A DNA stretch of 64,000 nt, taken from contig WTFX01000009.1 of NCBI GenBank assembly GCA_011523825.1, forward strand, positions 228,420 through 292,419, written 5' to 3'. This stretch comes from Microthrixaceae bacterium (GTDB lineage Bacteria; Actinomycetota; Acidimicrobiia; Acidimicrobiales; Poriferisodalaceae). Each line of letters begins with the position of its first letter. Within the stretch, counting starts at the first letter, position 1. The notes beneath the pieces are model-generated. The model saw only the letters and a program-made list of their open reading frames with translations, was not told the DNA's origin and ran no database searches. Shown piece after piece: positions 24,926 through 32,678 of the stretch. A program made the translations under genes and the position numbers.

Positions 24926-26295
24926 GCGGTACATCGCCCGAGTGCCGCATCCTCGTCGTTGGCGCGGGCTACGTCGGACTCACGACAGCCGCGTGTTTCG
25001 CCCATCTCGGCCACGACGTCATCTGCGCGGACATCGACCGGGCCAAGGTGGCGTCCTTGTCGGCCGGTGTCGTGCCGATATGCGAAGCCAATCTGGATCG
25101 GCTCGTCGCGGAGGGCATAGCCGAGCGTCGCCTCCGGTTTGTGATCTCGGCTGAAGCCGTCGCAGGCACGTGCGATTTTGTCTTCGTCTGCGTGCCGACG
25201 CCGCTGCGTGCCGACGGCGAGACCGAGCTCAGCTACTTGCTGGCGGCACTCGATTCGGTGGCGTCTCGCCTGCAGCCAGGCTCGGTCGTGGTGACGAAGT
25301 CGACTGTGCCGGTGGGAACCGCGCCCAAGATTGCCGCGGCGCTCGGGCGCACCGATGTGGCGCTGGCGTCGAATCCCGAGTTCCTGCGAGAAGGCTCGGC
25401 GGTTGCCGATTTCCTGTCACCCGATCGGATCGTCATCGGGGCCGAAGATCCCTCAGTGGCACGCCGGGTTGCGGCGCTATATGCGGGCGTCGAAGCGCCG
25501 GTGATCCTCAGCGATCCCACATCGGCCGAGACCGTCAAGTACGCGGCAAACGCGTTTCTGGCCGCCAAGGTTTCGTTCGTGAATGCGCTCGCAGCCGTGT
25601 GCGAGGCAGTCGGCGCCGATGTCGACACAGTTCTTGCCGGGGTGGGTACCGATCACCGCATCGGCTCGGCCTACCTGCAGCCCGGTCCCGGCTGGGGCGG
25701 CTCTTGCCTGCCGAAGGACACCCGTGCGCTGGTGTCGGTCGCCAACGACGCCGGCTACGTCTTCGACCTGCTCGAAGGCGTCATTGCGGTCAACGAGCAG
25801 CAGCTCGACCGGGTGGTGGCGAAGGTTGCCCGGATGGTCGTGGGCGAGTCAGGCGACGTGACGGATCCGACTGCCGATGACGGAGCCCCGGGATCTGTCG
25901 ACCTTGACGGTGTCACAGTGGCCCTGCTGGGACTCACCTTCAAGGCTGGCACTGATGACCTGCGCGGCTCCCCTGCGCTGCGGGTCGCCGAGCGGCTGAG
26001 CGCGACGGGCGCGCGCCTCGTGGCGTACGACCCGGCACTGGTCAACCTCGACGACCGTCCCGACATCGCCTCGCAACTGCCAGCGACCCTGCACATCCGA
26101 AACTCGGCGCTCGAAGCCCTGCATGGTGCCGACGTAGCCGTCGTGCTGACCGAGTGGCCTGAGTTCGCGGCCCTCGACTGGGATCGGGCCGCGTCGGAGA
26201 TGGCCGCAGCCCGCGTCGTGGACGCACGCAACCTGCTCGACGCGGACCAGCTGCGCGCTACAGGCTTCACCTACGAGGGCCTCGGCCGGCGCTGA
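24922..26295 (+). CDS. UDP-glucose/GDP-mannose 6-dehydrogenase
   Basis: 457 aa NAD-dependent four-electron dehydrogenase making a UDP- or GDP-uronic acid. It shows the Rossmann motif VVGAGYVGLTTAACFAHLGH, STVPVGT, NPEFLREGSAVADF, and the catalytic Cys in GPGWGGSCLPKDTRAL. The C-terminal domain has LGLTFKAGTDDLRGSPAL. An insertion of about 25 residues (DVTDPTADDGAPGS region) interrupts the C-terminal domain. Context with LCP and nucleotidyltransferase genes favours a cell-surface polymer role. UDP-glucose is the likelier substrate but is not proven by sequence. Confidence 0.93.
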   Translation: MSGTSPECRILVVGAGYVGLTTAACFAHLGHDVICADIDRAKVASLSAGVVPICEANLDRLVAEGIAERRLRFVISAEAVAGTCDFVFVCVPTPLRADGETELSYLLAALDSVASRLQPGSVVVTKSTVPVGTAPKIAAALGRTDVALASNPEFLREGSAVADFLSPDRIVIGAEDPSVARRVAALYAGVEAPVILSDPTSAETVKYAANAFLAAKVSFVNALAAVCEAVGADVDTVLAGVGTDHRIGSAYLQPGPGWGGSCLPKDTRALVSVANDAGYVFDLLEGVIAVNEQQLDRVVAKVARMVVGESGDVTDPTADDGAPGSVDLDGVTVALLGLTFKAGTDDLRGSPALRVAERLSATGARLVAYDPALVNLDDRPDIASQLPATLHIRNSALEALHGADVAVVLTEWPEFAALDWDRAASEMAAARVVDARNLLDADQLRATGFTYEGLGRR

Positions 26296-26356
26296 GCGCC
26301 GGCGCATCGGGCCCGGCGCAGATAGAGCCTCGAGCGCCGGTAGCTTGTCGCCCCGT

Positions 26357-27181
26357 ATGGCGAGATCAGCCGCTGCCAAAAAAGTTGCCAAAGCAGCGAG
26401 CGCCGGCGGAAGCGGCAGGAGCTTCCGCCCCCGGCGCGACATCCTGTTCCCGGCGGCGATGCTGCTCGTTGTCCTCCTCGGTGTCGTGCTGATTCTGGTG
26501 GCCCGCAACGAGCGGTCCTCGAATGCCCCGGCGGGCCCGCCGCGCCTCGGCGATCACTGGCACTCGCTCTACGCGATCTACGACTGCGACGAGTTCATCC
26601 TCGACCTGTATCCCAACGACGTCGACGACCAGTCGGGCATCCACACGCATGGCGACGGGCTCATCCACATCCACCCGTTCCACACCGGCGTGACGGGACA
26701 GTTCGCCACCGTCGGTGCATTCATGCGCGAGATCGAGTTCGAGTTGACCGACTCGAGGATCGAGCTGCCTGACGGGACCATCCTCGACGAATCCGGCGAA
26801 GGTTGCGCGTCTCCTGATCCCGACAGCGACGATCCCGACATCTCCGAACCGGGGGCAGAGCTGCGAATCATGCGCTGGGAGACGTTGCAGGCAGAGAAGG
26901 CACTGGCGTTCACCGAGGATCTGCGCGATGTGCGCTTCCTCGACGACGGACAGATCTTTGTGTTCGCATTCGTCCACCCGAGCGTGGAGAATGCGGACGT
27001 TCCGCGACCCGACGACGCATTCCTGCGGGCCTACCTCAATCTGCCGCCCGAGGATCAGCCGCTGATCGACGGCTCGACCGAAGAAGGACCGGTGCTAGAC
27101 GACGGCAGCGAGAGCGAGCCGGTTGAGGGCGACCTTCCTGCCACGTCGGAGCCCTCGGAGACATCTGAGCCTGCTGAGTGA
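26357..27181 (+). CDS. Membrane-anchored histidine-rich extracytoplasmic protein, unknown function
   Basis: 274 aa. A basic N-terminus (KKVAKAASAGG) precedes one membrane helix (about residues 30-52). The outside domain carries a conserved-looking GDHWHSLYAIYDCDEFI and a His cluster HTHGDGLIHIHPFH that could bind metal. The C-terminal 45 residues are Glu/Ser/Pro-rich and disordered. ATG 26357 is preferred to the TTG four codons upstream, since a TAGCTT -10-like box lies 10 nt before it and overlaps the TTG start region. Its stop overlaps the sugar nucleotidyltransferase GTG. Confidence 0.75.
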   Translation: MARSAAAKKVAKAASAGGSGRSFRPRRDILFPAAMLLVVLLGVVLILVARNERSSNAPAGPPRLGDHWHSLYAIYDCDEFILDLYPNDVDDQSGIHTHGDGLIHIHPFHTGVTGQFATVGAFMREIEFELTDSRIELPDGTILDESGEGCASPDPDSDDPDISEPGAELRIMRWETLQAEKALAFTEDLRDVRFLDDGQIFVFAFVHPSVENADVPRPDDAFLRAYLNLPPEDQPLIDGSTEEGPVLDDGSESEPVEGDLPATSEPSETSEPAE

Positions 27182-28230
27182 AGGCGATCCTGCTGCTGGG
27201 CGGCTTCGGCACCCGGCTGCGCCCGCTGACCAACGACACCCCCAAGCAGATGCTGCCGGTGTGCGGGCGGCCGATGATCGAATGGGTCTGCGAGCACCTG
27301 CACAGCCACGGGATCGATGACATCGTGCTCTCGTTGGGCTACCGGGCCGAGGCGTTCACTGTTGCCTACCCACGCGGTCGCATCGGACAGCTCGCCTATC
27401 AGGTGGCAGTTGAGCCCGACCCGCGCGGCACCGCGGGAGCCGTGCGGTTTGCCGCGGAAGCCAGCGGCATCACGGACACCTTCCTGGTGCTCAATGGCGA
27501 TGTGCTGACCGATCTCGACGTGGACGCACTTGCGAGCCTCCATGCCAGCTCGGGAGCGGAAGCCACCATTGCGCTGCAGCCGGTCGTTGATCCCTCGCCA
27601 TACGGCCTCGTGGCGGCAGATCCGTCGGGCCGGGTGCTGTCGTTCTCGGAGAAGCCGGATCCGGGTTCGGCCCCTGCAGCGCTGCCGCGAGGCGGCGATC
27701 GGCCCACGATCAGCGCCGGTACCTACGTGCTGACCTCGGCGGTGCTCGATCGCATCGCGCCCGACCGGCCTGTCTCCATCGAACGGGAGATCTTCCCTCA
27801 GATCGTCGCGGACGGGGCGCTGGCAGCGCTGGTCGCCGACTCGTACTGGCTCGACACGGGCACGCCGCAGCAATACCTCGCTGCCAACTTGGACGTTCTC
27901 GCGGGCCGGCGCGCCGCCGCCAAGGTGACCGATGGCATCAGTGCGGCATCGGACGGCATTCATCCCGATGCGCAGATACGCACGTCAGTCATCGGCAGCG
28001 GGTGCGAGGTCGGACCGGGCGCTGTCGTGCAGCGGTCAGTGGTGGGGGACGGCTGCCGCCTCGCCGCCGGCGCCATCGTGATCGATTCGGTGCTCGGCGC
28101 GGGCGCTGTCGTGGGAGCCGGGGCAACACTCTGCGATTGCTCTGTGATCGGCAGCGGCGAGCGGGTCGCCCCGGGCGCCGTGCTGCGCGCACAGCGCCAA
28201 CCGTCGTCGGAGTTGGTGTCTGACAGTTAG
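27178..28230 (+). CDS. Sugar-1-phosphate nucleotidyltransferase
   Basis: 350 aa. The N-terminal pyrophosphorylase domain shows LLLGGFGTRLRPLTNDTPKQMLPV, NGDVLTD and the sugar/metal region SAGTYVLTSAVLD, then WLDTGTPQQYL. The C-terminal left-handed beta-helix hexapeptide repeats run from about residue 260 (IGSGCEVGPGAVV and similar). It activates a sugar phosphate with NTP; mannose-1-P guanylyltransferase or glucose-1-P thymidylyl/uridylyltransferase are both possible. The nearby gmd, phosphomannomutase and PGI/PMI genes favour GDP-mannose. GTG overlaps the preceding stop. Confidence 0.9.
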   Translation: MKAILLLGGFGTRLRPLTNDTPKQMLPVCGRPMIEWVCEHLHSHGIDDIVLSLGYRAEAFTVAYPRGRIGQLAYQVAVEPDPRGTAGAVRFAAEASGITDTFLVLNGDVLTDLDVDALASLHASSGAEATIALQPVVDPSPYGLVAADPSGRVLSFSEKPDPGSAPAALPRGGDRPTISAGTYVLTSAVLDRIAPDRPVSIEREIFPQIVADGALAALVADSYWLDTGTPQQYLAANLDVLAGRRAAAKVTDGISAASDGIHPDAQIRTSVIGSGCEVGPGAVVQRSVVGDGCRLAAGAIVIDSVLGAGAVVGAGATLCDCSVIGSGERVAPGAVLRAQRQPSSELVSDS

Positions 28231-28937
28231 CGGAACAGGTCCTCGGCGGGATCCCTGATGATCTCTGAGCGCACCGAGGCACGCCGCAGCCAACTCGGGT
28301 CGACCCCGCGCACGATCGCAACCGGTACGCCCCGCGCCTTGCCGCACACCAAGTCGGCAGCGGAGGCGATCTCATCGGCCACGCACACTTCGGTGACCAT
28401 CAGCTCTCGCCCCAGCGCATCTGCAGTGCCCTTCAGGTCGACGACGGCGGCGATGCCAGCGCAGCCGATGGCCACATCGGTGACGCCGCGCCGCCACGGG
28501 CGCCCGAATGTGTCGGAGATGATCACCCCGACGGCGCGGCCCGACAGCGCCCGTATGCGATCTCGGATCTTGTTGGCGGAGCGGTCGCTGTCGTCGGGCA
28601 GCAGCGCGGCGTGACCCCGTTCGACGTTGGACAGATCGATTCCTGCGTTTGCGCAGATGAATCCGTGCTTGGTCTCGCTGATGATGAGGTCGCCGCGCCG
28701 GCGCAGGATGCGAACTGACTCACGCTCGACGAGGGGCTTGTGCGACAGCGGATCGTTGGGGTCGATCTGCTCCATGGCGCCCTCAGCCTTGGAGACGATC
28801 TTCTGCGTCACGACGAGTACATCGCCGTCCTGCAGGCCGGCAGGTGACGCTTCACAGGCGCTGGCGATGACGGCTCCGAGATCGGCACCGAGCGTGATCT
28901 CACCGATGCCTTCGAGCGGATGCAATTCGATGGTCAT
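28227..28937 (-). CDS. cofE: Coenzyme F420-0:L-glutamate ligase
   Basis: 236 aa CofE-family enzyme adding gamma-linked glutamates to F420-0 with GTP. It shows HPLEGIGEI at the N-terminus, GDVLVVTQKIVSKAEG, the GVIISDTFGRPWRRGVTDVAIG signature, and the KGTADALGRELMVTEVCVADE segment. Mycobacterial FbiB carries an extra C-terminal nitroreductase-like domain; this protein lacks it, so that function must be elsewhere or absent. The ATG overlaps the cofD stop. Its 3' end overlaps the convergent nucleotidyltransferase by 4 nt. Confidence 0.93.
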   Translation of the reverse strand: MTIELHPLEGIGEITLGADLGAVIASACEASPAGLQDGDVLVVTQKIVSKAEGAMEQIDPNDPLSHKPLVERESVRILRRRGDLIISETKHGFICANAGIDLSNVERGHAALLPDDSDRSANKIRDRIRALSGRAVGVIISDTFGRPWRRGVTDVAIGCAGIAAVVDLKGTADALGRELMVTEVCVADEIASAADLVCGKARGVPVAIVRGVDPSWLRRASVRSEIIRDPAEDLFR

Positions 28938-29905
28938 GTGCTCATTCTTGCGCCGGCGCCTTCCAACGTCGCTCGGGCCAGCCCGGTAGCGCGGTCCGGG
29001 TCGGCCATGATCGTGTCGGTCACCACCGGTGTCATCCCCGCCTGGGCCACGGCGGGAGCGAGTTCGGCGTCGGTGTGATCGATCACCAACGTGCCTGCGA
29101 ACTCGGCGTAGAGCCGTGCCACGCCGACGACGCTGGGCTCGTGGCCCAGCTCGCGCATCATGGCTCCGGCCGGCCCCTTGATCGATGCGCCGCCCACGAT
29201 GGGTGACACGGCGATGACACTGCCTCGTCGGCCGCGCAGCGTCTCGCGCACCTGGGGGACATCGATGACGGGGCCGATCGAGACAAACGGATTCGACGGC
29301 GCGACCACCACCGTGCCGGCGCTGCTCAGCGCATCCAGCACGCCCGGTGCCGGCTTGGCCCCCTCGATGCCTGCGAAGCGAACCGACCGCACGGCGATGC
29401 CGTGCCGGTGAGCCACGAAATACTCCTGGAAGTCGATCTCGGTTGCTCCGTCGGGCTCAGCCGGCGTGATGCGGGTGGCGATGGGATCGTCGCTGACCGG
29501 CAGCAGCGTCAGCTCGAGCCCGAAGCTGGCAGCAATCTCGCCGGTCACCTGCGACAGGGATGCACCGTCGCTGCGTCGCTGCGTGCGGAACAGGTGCAGC
29601 GCAAGATCCAGGTCGCCGAGCTTGAACCAGTCCTGGCCGCCGAGGCGTCCCAGCTCGGTGAGCACGCGCCAAGTCTCGCCGGCCCGGCCCCAGCCGGTCT
29701 CGGGGTTGATCTGGCCAGCGAGCGTGTAGGTGACTGTGTCGAGATCGGGGCTGATGTCAAGGCCGTGCAGCGTGAAGTCGTCGCCGACGTTCACGATCGC
29801 AGTGACATCCGTGGGCCGGCAAACGCGCAGCAGCCCGCTGAGGAACCGGGCGGCGCCGACGCCGCCGGCCAGCACGGCGACGGATCGAGAGTTCGAGGCG
29901 ATCAT
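28934..29905 (-). CDS. cofD: 2-phospho-L-lactate (or phosphoenolpyruvyl) transferase
   Basis: 323 aa CofD/FbiA enzyme that joins the activated lactyl/enolpyruvyl phosphate to Fo to make (dehydro-)F420-0. Motifs include VAVLAGGVGAARFLSGL, VNVGDDFTLHGLDISPDLDTVTYTLAG, GDLDLALHLFRT, APSNPFVSIGP and SPIVGGASIKGPAGAMM. All expected regions are present and the length is typical. ATG 29905 overlaps the stop of the cell-wall-binding gene upstream and its stop overlaps cofE, so the three are one translation-coupled unit. CofC/FbiD and Fo synthase are not in the window. Confidence 0.94.
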   Translation of the reverse strand: MIASNSRSVAVLAGGVGAARFLSGLLRVCRPTDVTAIVNVGDDFTLHGLDISPDLDTVTYTLAGQINPETGWGRAGETWRVLTELGRLGGQDWFKLGDLDLALHLFRTQRRSDGASLSQVTGEIAASFGLELTLLPVSDDPIATRITPAEPDGATEIDFQEYFVAHRHGIAVRSVRFAGIEGAKPAPGVLDALSSAGTVVVAPSNPFVSIGPVIDVPQVRETLRGRRGSVIAVSPIVGGASIKGPAGAMMRELGHEPSVVGVARLYAEFAGTLVIDHTDAELAPAVAQAGMTPVVTDTIMADPDRATGLARATLEGAGARMST

Positions 29906-31407
29906 GCCGAGGCCTGTTCGGGTGGGCAGTCTGGTGCAGCTGTGTTGGCTTGCTGGCCGGCGGCCAGCGACACAGCGGTGGCACGCAGGCTTCGGCTCGT
30001 GCCGCCCGGAGCCGACGGTGCAGCGACACCCACCGCATCCGATGGCGTCGCGTAGCTGCTCGGGCTCCACACCTCGTAGCCACTGCCGTCAGCGCGTACC
30101 TGCACCTCATAGAGGGCAGTGTTCTGGAGGCCCGAGATGGTCGCGGGCGAGCTGACATCGCGCATCGTGATCCACTGCCCCCCGACGGGCCGGTACCTGA
30201 TCCGGTAGCCAGACGGGCCGCTGCTGCCGACTGCGGCCGGGGCTCCCCAGCGGACTTCGAGGGCGCCGTTGAGCGGCTGCACTGTCACGTCACGCGGCGC
30301 TCCGGATGCGTCCGCGCGGGGATCGCACTCGCGGTCCAGGCCTCTCAGCGCGTCGGTCGCCGCCGCCGCTGCGGAATCGGACACCGCGGCGGGCCCGCCG
30401 AAGATCGTGAGCCGTACGGTGCCCGCATCGGGAACCGGGCCGGCCAGGAATCTGCGTGTCGCATCGGGCAGAGCCGGCTCAGACAGCAACAGCGGTGCCC
30501 GCCGCAGACCCAGCAGTGCGCCGCCGACCAGCGCGTCGGGGAACTTCCGGCCGTCCGCGAGGCCGAACTCATCGGACCCGAAGCAGCGGTCAGCTAGCGC
30601 TTCGGCGATCTCGGCGGCCGTCTCGAAGCGGTCCTGACCCCACAGGCGTTGCACTCTGATGCCTGCAGCGGTGAGCTCAGTCTCGACCGAGGGCGCGACC
30701 GCCGCCGGTCCGCCCGCAATCAGCACCTGTTGGATCGCGTAGTCAGTGGCGAAGTTCTTGACCGCTGTCGGCAGCCGGTCGGGCTCGGTGAGCAGCACAG
30801 GATGCGGGCCTGAGAAGGCAAGCGGCGACAACGCCAGGGCATCAGCAAAATTCTCCCCGGTCGCCAGCAGGGCGGTACGGCGCCCGTCCCCGCAGTAGTC
30901 ACCGATCTCTCGGATTTCGATCTCGCGGGCGATGTTGACCACGGTCCGGTAACGGTCGGAACCCTCCAGCCGCTCGGGCCTGCCGCTGATCAAGGCGGCC
31001 AGCGCATCTTCGACGTCGTCGGAGATGGCAGTGGTGCCGCCGGCGATGATGATGTCGTCGATCCGGTGCCGCTGGATGAAGCTGCGGGTTGCCGGGTGCA
31101 ACTCATCGGGCGGCGACAGCAAGATCGGTGCATTGCGCACGCGTGCCAGCGGAGTGGCCGCCAGCGCGTCGGCGAACGATTCGCCGGAGGCCACGATGGC
31201 CGTGTCGATGGGACCAGCGGCGGCTGCATACTCCTCGGCGATCTTCGCAGCGGTCTCATAGCGGTCGGCACCCCACAGCCGATCCGAATCGACACGTGAC
31301 GCAGCTCCCGCTGCGTTTCCGGTCCCGACGATCGCTGTTGCAGCCAGCAGCATCGCCGCTGCCGCACGCAACGGGCGAAACCAGCCGTATTGCGGGCAGC
31401 GTGCCAT
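29902..31407 (-). CDS. Secreted cell-wall-binding-2 repeat protein with fibronectin-III-like domain
   Basis: 501 aa. A signal peptide ends around GNAAGAAS. Three CW-binding-2 (Rv/PF04122-type) modules follow. Each starts with an RLWGADRYETAAKIA-type motif and includes ESFADALAATPLA / ENFADALALSPLA / RKFPDALVGGALL, with IIIAGG/VLIAGG/IFGG strands. Residues about 395-470 resemble a fibronectin III domain (RIRYRPVGGQW, ALYEVQVRA). It is likely a surface protein held noncovalently to the wall. It is oddly the first gene of a unit with cofD and cofE. The final 30 residues are an Ala/Pro-rich tail. Confidence 0.87.
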   Translation of the reverse strand: MARCPQYGWFRPLRAAAAMLLAATAIVGTGNAAGAASRVDSDRLWGADRYETAAKIAEEYAAAAGPIDTAIVASGESFADALAATPLARVRNAPILLSPPDELHPATRSFIQRHRIDDIIIAGGTTAISDDVEDALAALISGRPERLEGSDRYRTVVNIAREIEIREIGDYCGDGRRTALLATGENFADALALSPLAFSGPHPVLLTEPDRLPTAVKNFATDYAIQQVLIAGGPAAVAPSVETELTAAGIRVQRLWGQDRFETAAEIAEALADRCFGSDEFGLADGRKFPDALVGGALLGLRRAPLLLSEPALPDATRRFLAGPVPDAGTVRLTIFGGPAAVSDSAAAAATDALRGLDRECDPRADASGAPRDVTVQPLNGALEVRWGAPAAVGSSGPSGYRIRYRPVGGQWITMRDVSSPATISGLQNTALYEVQVRADGSGYEVWSPSSYATPSDAVGVAAPSAPGGTSRSLRATAVSLAAGQQANTAAPDCPPEQASA

Positions 31408-31414
31408 CCGCGGC

Positions 31415-31420
31415 ACCGTA
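31415..31420 (-). promoter_or_regulatory. -10 box, leaderless promoter of the CW-binding/cofD/cofE unit
   Basis: TACGGT on the minus strand, 7 nt, then ATG 31407. This supports ATG 31407, where the signal peptide begins, over upstream in-frame starts inside gmd. Confidence 0.5.
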
Positions 31421-31542
31421 CCGGAACCCGTCGTCCATGCGGGTGAGGCCTCCGGTGGTGACTTCACAGCGTTGGTGGTGACCCGTACCCTGAACTGCGC
31501 CCCTACACGCCTGTCCTGCAATCGGAGAACCGGAGCCGACCC

Positions 31543-32523
31543 GTGCCGACGGCCCTCATCACCGGAATCACCGGCCAGGACGGCCAGTACCTGGCCGAGC
31601 ACCTGCACGGCGAGGGCTACCGGGTGGTCGGGTTGATCACGGGCCAGCGCAATCCGCGCTCGGAGACGATGGCAGCCGATCTGCCCTATGTCGAGCTCGT
31701 GCCCGGTGACCTCGCCGATCTGGCGTCGCTCATCGCGGCACTCGAGTACACCCAACCCGACGAGGTGTACAACCTCGGCGCCATCAGCTTCGTGGCGCTG
31801 TCGTTCAAGCAGCCCGAGCTGACGGCCAACGTCACCGGATTGGGTGTGCTGCGATTGCTGGAAGCCATCCGACTAGTGGGCGGTGTGAACAACCCGATTC
31901 GCTTCTACCAAGCCTCCTCCAGCGAGATGTTCGGCAAGGTACGCGAGACACCCCAGAACGAGCTGACGCCGCTGCACCCGCGCAGCCCATACGGTTCGGC
32001 CAAGGTGTTCGGGCACAACACCACCGTGAACTACCGGGAGAGCTACGGGCTGTACGCCTGCAGCGGAATCCTGTTCAATCACGAGTCTCCCCGGCGGGGC
32101 CTCGAATTCGTGACCCGCAAGGTCACCAACGCCGTCGCGCGCATACAGCTCGGACTGCAGGACGAGGTGGCACTCGGGAACCTCGACGCCAAGCGCGATT
32201 GGGGTTTCGCTGGCGACTACGTGCAGGCGATGCATCTCATGCTCTCCCAGCCCGAGCCCGATGACTACGTCATCGCAACGGGCCAAACGCACGCCGTGCG
32301 CGACTTCGTGCAGCTCGCCTTCGCCGCAGCCGGCATCGACGACTGGGAGCGTTACGTGCGGATCGATCCCCGGTTCTTCCGGCCTGCTGAGGTCGACCTG
32401 CTGGTCGGCGACGCCTCCAAGGCTGCGAGCGAACTGGGGTGGGAACCGCAGATGTCATTTGAAGAGCTGGTGACGTCGATGGTCACGAACGACATCGAGA
32501 TCGAGCGGCGCAAGCTGAAGTGA
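31543..32523 (+). CDS. gmd: GDP-mannose 4,6-dehydratase
   Basis: 326 aa extended short-chain dehydrogenase converting GDP-mannose to GDP-4-keto-6-deoxymannose. The NADP-binding [25 protein letters not shown], the catalytic SSSEMFGKV and YGSAK, and [18 protein letters not shown] are all characteristic of GMD. The C-terminal substrate part [15 protein letters not shown] is also seen. A GGAG sequence precedes GTG 31543. The downstream secreted-protein ORF region begins within 4 nt of its stop. The product feeds 6-deoxyhexose units (rhamnose/fucose type) of a surface polymer. Confidence 0.94.
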   Translation: MPTALITGITGQDGQYLAEHLHGEGYRVVGLITGQRNPRSETMAADLPYVELVPGDLADLASLIAALEYTQPDEVYNLGAISFVALSFKQPELTANVTGLGVLRLLEAIRLVGGVNNPIRFYQASSSEMFGKVRETPQNELTPLHPRSPYGSAKVFGHNTTVNYRESYGLYACSGILFNHESPRRGLEFVTRKVTNAVARIQLGLQDEVALGNLDAKRDWGFAGDYVQAMHLMLSQPEPDDYVIATGQTHAVRDFVQLAFAAAGIDDWERYVRIDPRFFRPAEVDLLVGDASKAASELGWEPQMSFEELVTSMVTNDIEIERRKLK

Positions 32524-32678
32524 CGACTTCGCTGCAGGATTCCTGCCCCGGGGGCAGCAGATTGCACTGGCGCGTTCAGGCGCGAGCGCCGGTCGTATCC
32601 GGCGCAATATCCGACCGGCAGCACCCGCAGGCCGGTACCACTACAGGGGTGCGGGAACTCCCTCAGAGGCTGAGCCGA

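Noticed and set aside
32520..32678. Upstream extension of the SpoIID-like protein overlapping the gmd stop
   Set aside because: It would bury the signal peptide 53 residues inside the protein; ATG 32679 has a ribosome-binding site and a proper signal sequence. A GTG at 32649 remains a weaker option.
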